In this document: positions 40,484 to 50,030 of the stretch, in pieces
How positions within the stretch are numbered: the stretch's first letter is position 1
How the letters are laid out: the number at the start of each line of letters is the position of its first letter
Translations under genes and position numbers: made by a program
Notes under the pieces: generated by a model
Told to the model about the DNA's origin: nothing
The model's database searches: none
The model's input: the letters and a program-made list of their open reading frames with translations, nothing else
Source of the DNA: Pseudarthrobacter sulfonivorans
GTDB taxonomy: Bacteria > Actinomycetota > Actinomycetes > Actinomycetales > Micrococcaceae
Direction: 5' to 3'
Assembly: GCF_001484605.1 (NCBI RefSeq)
Contig: NZ_CP013747.1
Location: forward strand, 1,240,001-1,304,000
Length of the DNA stretch: 64,000 nt

Positions 40484-40699
40484 CTATCCGGCTGTTGGCC
40501 GGTTCCTCCCATCCCATCCCCTGTGCCGCAGGTTGCGGGTGGCCACCAGCGAGGCGCCGATGAACAGCACGCCCAGGACCACGGTGGCGACGCCCACGTA
40601 GAACCATCCACCCTGGCCGAAGATCATCAGCGCGACGCCCAGCAGGCACAGGCCTTTAGCGGTGATATCCAAGTACAGCTGCACCTTTGGCGAGTCCAT
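40484..40699 (-). CDS. Small two-TM membrane protein
   Basis: 71 residues from ATG 40699: MDSPKVQLYLDITAKGLCLL, then two membrane helices (LGVALMIFGQGGWFYVGVAT; VVLGVLFIGASLVAT) and a basic tail. GGAGG lies immediately before the ATG with very short spacing. No domain recognised. Lies between convergent and tandem neighbours with no clear partner. Confidence 0.6.
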   Translation of the reverse strand: MDSPKVQLYLDITAKGLCLLGVALMIFGQGGWFYVGVATVVLGVLFIGASLVATRNLRHRGWDGRNRPTAG

Positions 40700-40746
40700 A
40701 CCTCCACGATAAGCCCGGCGGCGGCATCGCAACCCGTGCGCTTTTC

Positions 40747-42654
40747 CTAGTCCGCCCGCTCGGAGCTACTGGTAAGGCGGACAGCGGCCAGGCCCGCGGC
40801 CGCAGCCCAGGCCTGCGGCGAACCTGCGTGATGGTACGTAACCGGCACAGGGAAATCCGCCCGCGAGAACCCGCCGAACAGTTCCGGCAGGCTGTTGCCG
40901 AAGTGCGCGGCCGCCTCCCGGATCCCCTCTGCCACGGTCCGTGCCTGGTCGGTCAGCCCGTAGGCTGCCATTCCCTCCGCGGCCAGCATGGTGTCATGCG
41001 GCCAGACGGAGCCGTTGTGATAGGACATCGGGTGGTAAAAGTGCTGGCCTTCGGCGAGGGTCCGGATCCCCCACCCGGTGAAGAAATCGTCCCGGAGCAA
41101 CCGGGAAGCGACCGCACGGGCGTCGTCCGCATCGAGGATCCCCGCCCACAGCAGATGGCCGGCATTGGAGGCCAGCGCGTCAACCTGCTGGCCTTCACCG
41201 TCCACGGCCAGGGCGGGAAAGTTCTGGTTCTCCATCCAGAACGCGTCCCGGAAGCGGAGCTTCAGCTCGTCGGCGAGCCCGCGAAGGGTGCCTGCCCAGG
41301 CCTGGTCATCCCATTGCTCGGCTGCGAGGCGGGCGCATTCCCGGAGGCCGCGCCAGGTGTAACCCTGCACTTCGGCAAGGGCGATGGCGCCTACCGGTTC
41401 GCGGCCGTCGGCTCCGGCCACGGCGTCGAACGAGTCCTTCCAGCCCTGGTGGAGCAGGCCCGCGGGGTCCGGGGTGGAGCGGACAAACCCGGTGTCCTTC
41501 AGGCCGCCGTCGCCGAGGATCCACTCGACGGCGGCCCGGGCGGGCTTCTCCAGGTCGCGGAGCAGCGCGGGATCCTCCACTTGCCCCATCGCCATCAGGA
41601 ACAGCGGTGTGGAGTCCACCGTGCCGTAGTAGCGGCCGTAGGGAACAGCACCCAACTGGGCCAGCTCGCTCACGCGCACCTCGTGGACAATCTTCCCCGG
41701 CTGCTCCACGCGCGCCGGATCATCCGCTGTTCCCTGCGTTGCAGCCAACGCGCGGAGCACATCGCCCAGCAGCTGCGGGCATTCTTCACGCGTGAGCATC
41801 GACGCCAATAAGGAATCCCGGCCGAAGAGCGTGAGGAACCAGGGCAGCCCGGCCGCGGGGATGGTCAGTTCGGGCTTGACGGGGCAGGGCATCAGCAGCG
41901 AATCAAGGTCTTTCAGGCTCTGGCGCGCCAAGGCTGTCAGCCCCTCGCCGGAACGTACGACGGCGGCCGGAACCGTCGGGCGTGCCTGCCCGCCACTGGC
42001 GACCGCAGAAACAGTCAGGGCCTGCGTCTCCCCCACTGCCAGCGCCAGATCCCAGGACAGGGCGGCGCCGACGAAGCGCCCGTCGGCAGGCTCCCTGCGG
42101 ACCGTTGGCGGGATGCTCGCGGCCAGGCGGACGCCGGCCTCGAAGGTCCGGCCACGGAAAGTGTGGCTGTAATCGAAAGCCAGCGAGCCCTCGTCGTGGA
42201 CGTCCATGCTGCTGGCGGCGGCGCTGAGATCGAAGATCCGGCCGTCGGTGCGGACGGTGAACTGGTCCGCGAAGTCTGTGCCGGCCCGCAGGACCAGCCG
42301 GGCCGTGATTGGCTCCCGGCCAAGGTTGCGGATTCGCAGGGTGTCGGTAAGGCCTCCGGCGTCCAGCTCCTGGGTCCGGAGGACGAAGAGGTCGTGCGTC
42401 TGGTTCCGCCGTGCCGCCGGACTGAGGGCGGTCTCGCGGCGGCCCGGTTCACGGACGCTGCCCACATCCCAGAAGGTGGAGTCGTTGATCTCCAGGATCC
42501 AACGGGACAGCAGGCGCGTATCGGCAATGTAGAGGCCTTCGGTTCCCTGCGCGGGTGCGTCTGCCCGGCCCACGCTTCCGTCGGCAGCGCCGCGCATCAT
42601 GGCGCCGTGGGCCACGAGGACCGAGACGGCGGACGGGGGTGCAACAGCGGTCAT
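40747..42654 (-). CDS. Glycogen debranching-type (GDE_N) amylo-alpha-1,6-glucosidase family protein
   Basis: 635 residues. Residues about 1-260 form the 'glycogen debranching N-terminal' beta-sandwich (GTEGLYIADTRLLSRWILEI); residues about 270-620 form an (alpha/alpha)6 barrel (GLPWFLTLFGRDSLLASMLT; MSYHNGSVWPHDTMLAAEGM; GFSRADFPVPVTYHHAGSPQ). Such proteins hydrolyse or act on oligosaccharides. Last gene of a four-gene operon joined by 4-bp overlaps to the MGH1-like gene. Substrate inferred only as a glycoside taken up by the nearby ABC system. Confidence 0.85.
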   Translation of the reverse strand: MTAVAPPSAVSVLVAHGAMMRGAADGSVGRADAPAQGTEGLYIADTRLLSRWILEINDSTFWDVGSVREPGRRETALSPAARRNQTHDLFVLRTQELDAGGLTDTLRIRNLGREPITARLVLRAGTDFADQFTVRTDGRIFDLSAAASSMDVHDEGSLAFDYSHTFRGRTFEAGVRLAASIPPTVRREPADGRFVGAALSWDLALAVGETQALTVSAVASGGQARPTVPAAVVRSGEGLTALARQSLKDLDSLLMPCPVKPELTIPAAGLPWFLTLFGRDSLLASMLTREECPQLLGDVLRALAATQGTADDPARVEQPGKIVHEVRVSELAQLGAVPYGRYYGTVDSTPLFLMAMGQVEDPALLRDLEKPARAAVEWILGDGGLKDTGFVRSTPDPAGLLHQGWKDSFDAVAGADGREPVGAIALAEVQGYTWRGLRECARLAAEQWDDQAWAGTLRGLADELKLRFRDAFWMENQNFPALAVDGEGQQVDALASNAGHLLWAGILDADDARAVASRLLRDDFFTGWGIRTLAEGQHFYHPMSYHNGSVWPHDTMLAAEGMAAYGLTDQARTVAEGIREAAAHFGNSLPELFGGFSRADFPVPVTYHHAGSPQAWAAAAGLAAVRLTSSSERAD

Positions 42655-43979
42655 GGCGTGCTCCGATGATAGGTGGTTTCCAGGGCCAGCGCGGCGGTCC
42701 AGCTGAATCTGCGGGTCCCGTGCGCGGCTCCGGTCCAGGGGTCTACATACTCGGGGAAGTTGTGCTCCGCTGCGAGCCTGCCGATATTGCCCCGAAGGAA
42801 GGCCGCCTGGTCGGTGTGGCCAAGCCTGTCCAGCGCCTCCGCGACCATCCAGGACATGTTGAACCAGGCCGGGCCGCGCCAGTACAGGGCCGGATTGTGG
42901 TCCACGGCCGTGGCGTCGTAGCTGGGCACCAACAGGGCGCGCCCGTCCATAAAGCGGGGTCCGTTCAGGGTCTCCAGCAGGGCGTCGGTGTGGACCTGTC
43001 CGGGCAGCAGGAGCGGGATCAGGCCGTTGATGGTCGCCTTCTTGACCACTGTTCCATCGGTGACGTCGCGGGCTGAGTAGCAGCCCAGCTCCGGCACGTA
43101 CAGGGCCTCCAGCGCTTCGGTGATCTGTTGCGCCCGGTCCCCGTGGGCCTCGCCGGGCAGGCCCAGCTCGGCGGCGATGTCCGCCAGGGCCAGCTCCGAC
43201 ACCGCCAGCAGCGTGTTGAACAGCGGATCCTCCATCAGGAACGGGTAGTCCGCATCGGCGTCGTCGCAGCCGTGGTCCCGGTAGCGCTCAGCCATCCAGA
43301 AGTATTTGCCGTACTCCTTCTGGCTGGGCCGCTCGCCGGCGTCGGCGTGCTGCAGGTCGGGCCGGTTCAATTCGGTTTTGCTGTCAGCCGGGATCCGCTT
43401 CATCACCGTGTCCCACAGCGGCGAATTGTCCGTGCCGGACTCCCAGGGGTGCACGATGCAGGCCAAGCCGGACCCGCCGCGGTCGCGGCGGCCGGACAGG
43501 TATTCGTGCCAGCGGACCAGCTTGGAGTAGTTCCGCTCCAGGAAGGAGCGGCGGCGGGATTCGGCGGGGTCGGCCTGGTGGATTTTCCAGACAGCCCACG
43601 CATGGTTTGGCGGCTGGACCAAGCCTGCTGTCTCCACCTGCTTCGGGGAGCCGGGAATGAGGCGGGACTGCCAGAACGATGCCCCCGGGGCGTAGTCCTC
43701 GTCCCGGTGCGGATCGAAGATGATCTGCGGCAGCCGGCCGTCATCCCACTGGCCGGCGAAGAGTGCATCCATCTCCTGGCCCGCGCGGCGGGGTGAGATC
43801 CGGCTGAGGCCCACGGCAATGAAGGACGAATCCCAGCTCCACTGGTGGGGATAGAGGCCGGCGGCCGGAACCGTGTGGGTCGTGCGCCAGTTGGCCTCCA
43901 GCACCGCCGTGGAACGCGCGGCGATCAGCTCGGCCATTACTGATGACCCGCCGTCGCTGGTCCCCGAAACGGCCGTCAC
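42651..43979 (-). CDS. MGH1-like glycoside hydrolase ((alpha/alpha)6 barrel, GH63-related)
   Basis: 442 residues from GTG 43979 (GTGA overlap with the upstream TIM-barrel gene). GH63/trehalase-like barrel: YPHQWSWDSSFIAVGLSRIS (residues about 43-62), RLPQIIFDPHRDEDYAPGAS, ALYWRGPAWFNMSWMVAEAL and NFPEYVDPWTGAAHGTRRFS. The family includes mannosylglycerate hydrolase, glucosylglycerate hydrolase and related enzymes. No signal peptide, so it acts on an imported glycoside. Confidence 0.85.
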   Translation of the reverse strand: MTAVSGTSDGGSSVMAELIAARSTAVLEANWRTTHTVPAAGLYPHQWSWDSSFIAVGLSRISPRRAGQEMDALFAGQWDDGRLPQIIFDPHRDEDYAPGASFWQSRLIPGSPKQVETAGLVQPPNHAWAVWKIHQADPAESRRRSFLERNYSKLVRWHEYLSGRRDRGGSGLACIVHPWESGTDNSPLWDTVMKRIPADSKTELNRPDLQHADAGERPSQKEYGKYFWMAERYRDHGCDDADADYPFLMEDPLFNTLLAVSELALADIAAELGLPGEAHGDRAQQITEALEALYVPELGCYSARDVTDGTVVKKATINGLIPLLLPGQVHTDALLETLNGPRFMDGRALLVPSYDATAVDHNPALYWRGPAWFNMSWMVAEALDRLGHTDQAAFLRGNIGRLAAEHNFPEYVDPWTGAAHGTRRFSWTAALALETTYHRSTP

Positions 43980-44773
43980 AGGTATCGCCCCAACAGGGAG
44001 GGCACCCGGGGAAGGACTTCCTCCGCCGGTCCGGACAACCGGGATTCCAGGGCCACTGTGCCCTGGTAGCCGATGGATTTCAGCGTCGCACCAAAGAGGG
44101 CCCAGTCGATGTGCCCGGCACCGGGTTCGAGGCGGTTGGAATCGCTTGCCTGAATGTGGCCGATGTATCCGGCGGCGTCCTGGAGGGCCGCTGCAGGGTC
44201 GCTTTCCTCAATGTTCATGTGATAGGTGTCCGGAGCCAGGCGTACGGCGTCCAGGCCCACAAGCGTCAGCAGCCGCACGCCGTCGGCCAGGGTGTTGATC
44301 ATGTGGTCCTCATAGCGGTTCAGGGGTTCAAGATAGATCTCCACCCCTTCGGCGGCCGCATGCTCGCCAAGCTCCGTGAATGATTCCACCAGCACGGCGG
44401 TGTCCTCTTCCTCGGTGCGCGACGGGATGAATGGAGGAAGGCGCTTGGAGAACATTCCGTAGGAGGCCGGCGTCATGACGCCCCGGCCGCCGATCTCGGC
44501 CATAACGCTCAGCTGCGATTTGAGCTGGACGACGGCGTCCTTCCGCAGTTCGTCGTCGAAGGCTCCGACAAAGTGGGGCATCTCCACGCATGCGGTAGGC
44601 ATGACCACGCCGGCATCCCGGGCCCGGCGCAGTTCCGGCAGGCGCGCCTGGAACTGCAGCCCGCCGGCGGACCGCAGTTCAATGCCGCCGAAGCCCCAGG
44701 AAAGCGCTTGGTCGAATTTCTCTTCCAGGCTGGTACCGGGCAGGTGCTGCTCCTGGACGGTGATGAGGGTCAT
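43976..44773 (-). CDS. Sugar phosphate isomerase/epimerase-like TIM-barrel protein
   Basis: 265 residues of the AP endonuclease 2-like (xylose isomerase-like) fold. Metal ligands visible as Glu in VEIYLEPLNRYEDH, Asp and His in VRLAPDTYHMNIEE, His in YIGHIQASDSNRLEPGAGHI and Glu in GTVALESRL. Family members are keto-sugar isomerases, epimerases or lyases of 3-keto-glycosides. Overlaps its neighbours on both sides by 4 bp. Confidence 0.85.
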   Translation of the reverse strand: MTLITVQEQHLPGTSLEEKFDQALSWGFGGIELRSAGGLQFQARLPELRRARDAGVVMPTACVEMPHFVGAFDDELRKDAVVQLKSQLSVMAEIGGRGVMTPASYGMFSKRLPPFIPSRTEEEDTAVLVESFTELGEHAAAEGVEIYLEPLNRYEDHMINTLADGVRLLTLVGLDAVRLAPDTYHMNIEESDPAAALQDAAGYIGHIQASDSNRLEPGAGHIDWALFGATLKSIGYQGTVALESRLSGPAEEVLPRVPSLLGRYL

Positions 44774-45834
44774 GGGAACTCCAATACCACCTGGAGGGCG
44801 GACTCCGGGTCCGTGTCCAGGAGTTCGTAGGCTTTGGCGGAATTCGCCAGGGAAAAGGTGTGGGTTACCAGGGCCGGCGCGTTCACCCGGCCGTCGGCGA
44901 GGTGGTCCACCACGGTCTGCTGCAGCCGGGGCACGGTCCAGCGGGAGCGGAGCCGGTTAGGAACGGAGCCGATCTGGGAAGCGAGGAGCTGAACCCGGTT
45001 GTGGTGGAACTCCTCACCGAACCGGACGCCGGCGGCTTCGCCCTGATAGAAGCCGGCGGCGATGACGGTGCCGTCGGCACCTACCGCCCGGGTGGCCTCG
45101 TGCAGTGCACGGTAGTTTCCGCTGAGCTCGATCGCCACATCCACGCCGGCACCGCCGGTGATGCGCCGGATGTCCCCTGCCAGTTCCGGGGCGGGGCCGA
45201 GGGCATGCAGGGCACCCCATTCGAGGGCACGCCGGCGGCGGGCCTGGATTCCGTCCACGGCGATCACTTTTGCCCCGTTAAGCACTGCGAAGCGGGTGGC
45301 AAGCAGTCCGATGACGCCCTGGCCAAAGATGGCCACGGTGGAGCCGGGGCCCAGGTCCGCGGCCAGCACGGCACTCAGGGCGATTGCGCCAACCCGCACG
45401 AAGGCGCCGGCGAGGGGATCCATCCCTTCCGGCAGCACGTGGCCCCGCAGTGATTCTGCCGCGAGAACGCCCTCGTCCCGGTGGCCCCAGATCCCCCAGA
45501 CCATGTCGCCCACCTGCACGGGAGGATCGGCATCAACGGTGTCCACCGCCTGTCCTGCCTGCGGTGCCAGCTCCTCCACTTCGCCCACTTCGGAATATCC
45601 CCAGCCGTCCAGCGGATAGCCAAGCGCCTCCTGCCCGGGCTGGAACAACCGGGCGTCGGGATCCCAGATGGATGTCAGGTAGGGGTTGGTGCCGCGGTAG
45701 GCAGTGAGCTCGGTGCCCGCAGAAATACCGGAATAGATGGTCCGCACCCGCGCCTGACCGGCTTCGAGCGGAACGGAAGGCTGGTCGATCACGGCGACGC
45801 TGCGCGGCGCGGCCATGCGGAGGAAGCGGGACAC
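44770..45834 (-). CDS. Zinc-type alcohol/polyol dehydrogenase
   Basis: 354 residues of the medium-chain dehydrogenase family (GroES-like plus Rossmann: STVAIFGQGVIGLLATRFAV). The canonical catalytic zinc Cys and GHE motif are altered (TIYSGISAGTELTAYRGTNP), as in the bacteriochlorophyllide/idonate-like and 'dehydrogenase of sugar loci' subgroups, and the structural zinc Cys cluster is absent. First gene of the operon; likely oxidises a sugar or polyol. Confidence 0.8.
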   Translation of the reverse strand: MSRFLRMAAPRSVAVIDQPSVPLEAGQARVRTIYSGISAGTELTAYRGTNPYLTSIWDPDARLFQPGQEALGYPLDGWGYSEVGEVEELAPQAGQAVDTVDADPPVQVGDMVWGIWGHRDEGVLAAESLRGHVLPEGMDPLAGAFVRVGAIALSAVLAADLGPGSTVAIFGQGVIGLLATRFAVLNGAKVIAVDGIQARRRRALEWGALHALGPAPELAGDIRRITGGAGVDVAIELSGNYRALHEATRAVGADGTVIAAGFYQGEAAGVRFGEEFHHNRVQLLASQIGSVPNRLRSRWTVPRLQQTVVDHLADGRVNAPALVTHTFSLANSAKAYELLDTDPESALQVVLEFP

Positions 45835-45950
45835 TTCGGATCGATCCTTAGGTAGGTGAGGTGGCTAGGACTGTGATGCAAACGACATTAGCATAACAAC
45901 TAGCCTACTTGTGTATAGACGTTAGGCAGAATCTGCAGTATCTTCATCAC

Positions 45951-46357
45951 ATGGTTTCCGACGCCTCCACGAGGCAATCCCCTGCCCGCTATCCGGCTGT
46001 GAAAGTGAGGCTGGTGGGCGCCGGCCAATTGGCCGCAAAGCCACCGAAGGCTGGCGCGAGGAGTTGGGCGTGCTGTACGTCCTGGGCCCGCACCTGCTGG
46101 ACCTCCTGGAACTCGCTGCCGGACCGATCCAGGCAGTTCGCGCCGAAGGCAGCAAGGACTATGTCACCCTGACCACATTCCACAGTGACGGCGCCACCGG
46201 CCAGGCGTGCCTGTCCGGCTCCGTTCGGCTGCCCCAGGCCAGAACCACGCTCAGCGTCTACTCAGCGGCCGGCAGCCTGGACTACACCACCGAGTGGATG
46301 GACCACCCCGAATGCTGGCCTGCCCTGCGGCGGGAGTTCGCAGACGCCGTGCAGTAG
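45951..46357 (+). pseudogene. Gfo/Idh/MocA-family oxidoreductase with large internal deletion
   Basis: The start ATG at 45951 reads VSDASTRQSPARYPAVKVRL then VGAGQLA, the N-terminal NAD-binding loop. The sequence then jumps, with a frame change, at about 46035 to the C-terminal domain: GRKATEGWREELGVLYVLGP HLLDLLELAAG, later SVRLPQARTTLSVYSAAGSL and ECWPALRREFADAVQ. About 150 residues in between are missing, including the catalytic region. It lies between the dehydrogenase operon and the ABC transporter operon; intact homologues of this class usually belong to such glycoside loci. Confidence 0.8.
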
Positions 46358-46392
46358 TCGGAGTGCCCGGCCTTGCGGCCGAATCGCCGCCA

Positions 46393-47322
46393 TCAGCCTT
46401 TCTCCGCGCCGGCAGTGAGGCCCTCGGTGAGGAGCCGCTCAGCAGCGAAGAAGATGATGATGATGGGCAGCGTGAGGATCACCGAACCGGCCATCAGCAC
46501 CGTGGTGGGCACTTCAATGCTGCCGGCCAGCTGGGACAGGCCCAGCGAGACGGTCCAGTTGGAACGGGTGTTCACCAGGAACAGCAGGGCGAAGAGGAAC
46601 TCGTTCCACGCGATCATGAACACGAACAGGCCGTTGGAAATAATAGCCGGCATGGCCAGCGGCAGGCTGATACGGCGCAGCACGCCGAGCCTGCTGCAGC
46701 CGTCCAGGGCCGCGGCTTCCTCCAGGCTGGTGGGAATGGTGTCGAAATAATTGCGCAGCATGTAGATGGTGACCGGGATGACCTGGGCCACGTACACGAT
46801 GAGCAGCGCCACCAACTGGCCGCGCAGGCCGAGCCGCGTGAAGAAGGTGAACAGCGGGATGGCCAGCAGGATGCTGGGGAACAGGTACACGGCCAGGAAC
46901 AGCGCACTGATCTGGCGGCGGCCGAAGAAGTTCAGCCGGCTGATGGCGTAGGAGCCTGGAATGGCCACCAGCAGCGAAATCAGCACCGTTCCCAGCGCCA
47001 CCATGGCACTGTTGCCCATGAACCTCAGGAAGCCTTGGCCGCCGCCCTCCTGCGGAGTCATGATGTTGCGGTAGGAACTCCAATCCAGTTCGCCGAACGG
47101 AATGGCCAGCGAGCCGGGATCGCGCAGCAGCGAGTCAAGGGGCCTGATGGAGAGGATAAACATGTAGTAGAACGGGAACAGCGTCACCAGCACCAGGCCC
47201 ACGATCACTACCCAGCGGAGCACACCGAAGACCTTGGTCTCGATCACGTCCCGCGTCCAGCGCGAACCCTCCGGGGGCCGGGACGGGGAGGCCGGGCGTC
47301 TCGTTTCGACGGGGACAGCCAT
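46393..47322 (-). CDS. Carbohydrate ABC transporter permease (MalG type)
   Basis: 309 residues with six membrane segments and the EAA loop SLEEAAALDGCSRLGVLRRI SLP. Pairs with the MalF-type permease at 47322, with which it shares one base. No ATPase gene is present in the locus, so a multitask MsmK/UgpC-type ATPase elsewhere is presumed. Confidence 0.92.
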   Translation of the reverse strand: MAVPVETRRPASPSRPPEGSRWTRDVIETKVFGVLRWVVIVGLVLVTLFPFYYMFILSIRPLDSLLRDPGSLAIPFGELDWSSYRNIMTPQEGGGQGFLRFMGNSAMVALGTVLISLLVAIPGSYAISRLNFFGRRQISALFLAVYLFPSILLAIPLFTFFTRLGLRGQLVALLIVYVAQVIPVTIYMLRNYFDTIPTSLEEAAALDGCSRLGVLRRISLPLAMPAIISNGLFVFMIAWNEFLFALLFLVNTRSNWTVSLGLSQLAGSIEVPTTVLMAGSVILTLPIIIIFFAAERLLTEGLTAGAEKG

Positions 47323-48323
47323 CAGGAGACCTCCTCTTTCTTGCCGAAGAATTTGATGTAGATTCCCACCATCAGGCCGAGGATTACGGCCAGCACCAGC
47401 GCCTGGGCAGACGCGGCACCAATATCGCCACGCGCGGTCAGGAAGTTGAACACGGTCACGGCCACCACTTCGGTACCGCCGCCACCGCCGGTGAGCAGGT
47501 AGATGTCATCAAAGCTGTTGAACGTCCAGATGAACCGCAGGACGGACAGCATGGCGATGGTGGGCAGCAGTTGCGGAAGGATGATGTGGACAAAGCGTTG
47601 GATGGGGGTTGCCCCGTCCACCCTGGCGGCTTCCTCCAGGCTGTCCGGAATAGCGTTGATCCGGGCCGTGAGGAACAGGAAGGCGAACGGGAAGGACCGC
47701 CACATTTCAAAAACGATAACGGCAATCAGCGCGGTGGGGATTTCAAAGTTCAGGCCGAGGAAGGAGACTTCCCTGGCCCGCTCGCTGAGGAAGGGAATGG
47801 ACTCCTCCCAGCCCAACAGCCGCTTTCCCCAATAGTTGATGAGGCCGAACTGCGGATCCAGCATGGTGGTCCAGGTAAATGTCACGGCCACGATGGGTGA
47901 TACGTAAGGGATCAGCATGGACGCGCGGATCAGGGTCCTGCCCTTGAACGGCTTCCGGAGGGCCAGCGCCGCGATCAGCCCCAGGATGATCGCCCCAGCG
48001 GTGCCGAAGATGGAGTAGGCCAGCGTTGTGCCGAGCGACGTGAAGAAGCTGCTCGAGAACACGCTTTCGAAGTTGGCCACCGTATACGGGCCGAAGATGC
48101 CGGCGGTACGGATATTCAGGATCCGCACGCGCTGGAACGCCAGCACCAGGGTCCAGAGGATCGGCAGAACCACCATGACCAGGACCAGAATCAGCGTGGG
48201 CGAAAGCAGTGTGAGTCCGGCCCGCTGCTCCTCCCTGGCCATCGGTGAAAGCTTGCGGCGCCCCCGCGGGCCGGCGGCTGATGCCGCCGGCCCGGCAGGA
48301 ACGTCCTTTTTGACAGAACTCAC
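47322..48323 (-). CDS. Carbohydrate ABC transporter permease (MalF type)
   Basis: 333 residues, six to seven membrane segments, EAA loop SLEEAARVDGATPIQRFVHI ILP. N-terminal polar tail of about 40 residues. Overlaps the substrate-binding protein gene by 4 bp. Confidence 0.92.
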   Translation of the reverse strand: MSSVKKDVPAGPAASAAGPRGRRKLSPMAREEQRAGLTLLSPTLILVLVMVVLPILWTLVLAFQRVRILNIRTAGIFGPYTVANFESVFSSSFFTSLGTTLAYSIFGTAGAIILGLIAALALRKPFKGRTLIRASMLIPYVSPIVAVTFTWTTMLDPQFGLINYWGKRLLGWEESIPFLSERAREVSFLGLNFEIPTALIAVIVFEMWRSFPFAFLFLTARINAIPDSLEEAARVDGATPIQRFVHIILPQLLPTIAMLSVLRFIWTFNSFDDIYLLTGGGGGTEVVAVTVFNFLTARGDIGAASAQALVLAVILGLMVGIYIKFFGKKEEVS

Positions 48324-49732
48324 TTCAGCGAACCCTGAATGGAGCGCAGGGATTCCGCGGCCTGCTTGGCTGCGGTTGCAGGATCGACTCCGCCGGACGT
48401 GACGTCGCTGACGGCCTTGGCGATGGGCAGTTCGCCCAAGGCTGCGCCCACCAGGTCGCCCTGGCCCTGGGTGATGCCCCAGCGCTTCAGGTCATCCGGA
48501 CCCTGCTCAAGGATGGAGAGCACGTCCTCGGAGTAGAAGTTACCCAGAGGTTCTTTCCGGTCCACACCGGCGGGCATGGTCTTCCACTTGTCCGAGTATT
48601 CAGTCGGATTGTCCGCCGTTCCCGCACGGACCGGAAGCCTGCCTTCGGGGGCGATGGACAGCCAGTCAACATAGCCGTCGGTCATGAAGTACTCCACGAA
48701 CTTCTTCGCGGAATCCGAGGCAGAGTCCTTCATGACTGTCCAGGACACAATCTCGCCAAACTGGGCTGGCTGCCCGCCGTCGGGTCCCTGGATACCTGTC
48801 ACGACGCCCGTGTTCTTGGCGAGGAAGGCAGGATCGGCAACGCACTCCGGGCACGTGGGCTTGGCGTTGTCACGCAGGCCGGCCATCTCGTCCAGAATGA
48901 AGGTGGACCATATAGCCATGGCTGCCTGGCCTGCGAAGTAGGAAGCGCGGACCGTGTCCACATCCTGGGCGCCCGGAACCGAGTACTGGGTCAGCATGTC
49001 GCGGTAGAACTCAAGGGCACCCACACACTCGGGGCTGTCAAAAGTGATGTCCCCCTGGTCATTGACCATTTCACAGCCGTTGCCCTGCGCAATATGTTCG
49101 AACGTCTGCTGGGTAAACGCCTCGCCAGGCTTATTGGCTGCCGCAAGGCCTGCGAGCTGCGGGGTGTCCAGCTTTTGCGCCGCTGCCTTGATGTCGTCAT
49201 AGGTCTTCGGTGCCGCAATGCCGGCCTTGTCGAAGAGGTCTTTCCGATAGTAAAGGAGCTGCTGCCAGGAGGAGTCGGGGACCGACAGCTGCTGGTCGCC
49301 GTCCCGCGTCAGCTCGAGGGCCCGCTCGGAGAATGTGCTTGCACCCAGGCTCTCGATGACCGCCTTGTTGCCTGCGGGGTCCACCAGGTCGTTGGCGGCG
49401 AGCGTGCGGACCTGCGCAAGTGAAATGGAGCCGATGACATCCGGGAGATCCCCGGCCGCAGCGGATGAGGTCAGGACCTGGTTGAACTGGTCCTCCGGCA
49501 CGCCCACCAGGTCAACCTGAACGCCCGTGGCGGCGGTGAACTTGGCGATGATCTCCTCCGTTTTGGCGACGCGATCCGGCAGGGTGTCCGCGGTCCAGAC
49601 GGTGATCGCCTGCGTGCCGCCAGTGGTTGGGCCGCCATTCGAACCTTCGTTGGGTGTGCAGCTTGCCAGCATTGCCATGGTCAGCGACGCTGCCGCAATC
49701 ACGGCCACTTGTGAGCGTCCTCTGGTTCTCAT
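48320..49732 (-). CDS. Carbohydrate ABC transporter substrate-binding lipoprotein
   Basis: 470 residues from ATG 49732 (AGGAG 11 bases upstream); the frame remains open to 49990 without support. Lipoprotein signal VIAAASLTMAMLASCTPN, then an SBP_bac_1 fold: ITVWTADTLPDRVAKTEEII, LPDVIGSISLAQVRTLAAND, AMAIWSTFILDEMAGL. The Cys pair CPECVADPAF may form a disulfide. First gene of the transporter operon; divergent from the ROK regulator. Confidence 0.9.
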   Translation of the reverse strand: MRTRGRSQVAVIAAASLTMAMLASCTPNEGSNGGPTTGGTQAITVWTADTLPDRVAKTEEIIAKFTAATGVQVDLVGVPEDQFNQVLTSSAAAGDLPDVIGSISLAQVRTLAANDLVDPAGNKAVIESLGASTFSERALELTRDGDQQLSVPDSSWQQLLYYRKDLFDKAGIAAPKTYDDIKAAAQKLDTPQLAGLAAANKPGEAFTQQTFEHIAQGNGCEMVNDQGDITFDSPECVGALEFYRDMLTQYSVPGAQDVDTVRASYFAGQAAMAIWSTFILDEMAGLRDNAKPTCPECVADPAFLAKNTGVVTGIQGPDGGQPAQFGEIVSWTVMKDSASDSAKKFVEYFMTDGYVDWLSIAPEGRLPVRAGTADNPTEYSDKWKTMPAGVDRKEPLGNFYSEDVLSILEQGPDDLKRWGITQGQGDLVGAALGELPIAKAVSDVTSGGVDPATAAKQAAESLRSIQGSLK

Positions 49733-49911
49733 CACTTCGATGCTCCTGTCTTCGGCGGCCCCGGAACCGGTGCCGCGGATTCGCACGCTGGGCCCCCGTT
49801 TCCGTCTGGCCCGGACCGCTTCGGCCGGGCCAGCAAACAGGTGCTGAAAGACTTCCCGGCTGTGAGCGCAGTCACAAAGCCGGGACTTGTGCCTAAAGGC
49901 TATCCAAATGT

Positions 49912-49927
49912 TGTCTAGCTGTCTAGC
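49912..49927. promoter_or_regulatory. Tandem TGTCTAGC repeats, candidate ROK operator
   Basis: TGTCTAGCTGTCTAGC followed by ATTAGC, in the 298-bp divergent region between the substrate-binding protein and ROK genes. CATTAGC and a CTAGC element also occur near 45886-45905 upstream of the dehydrogenase operon, so both promoters may share a regulator. Confidence 0.4.
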
Positions 49928-50030
49928 ATTAGCTGCAGAGTCAATCGACACGGGCGCAAGCAGGTTATGCCTCCTCCACCTCAGGAGCACCTAGGATTGC
50001 CAAAGTGCCTTTCAACCGTAGGAGCCGCAG

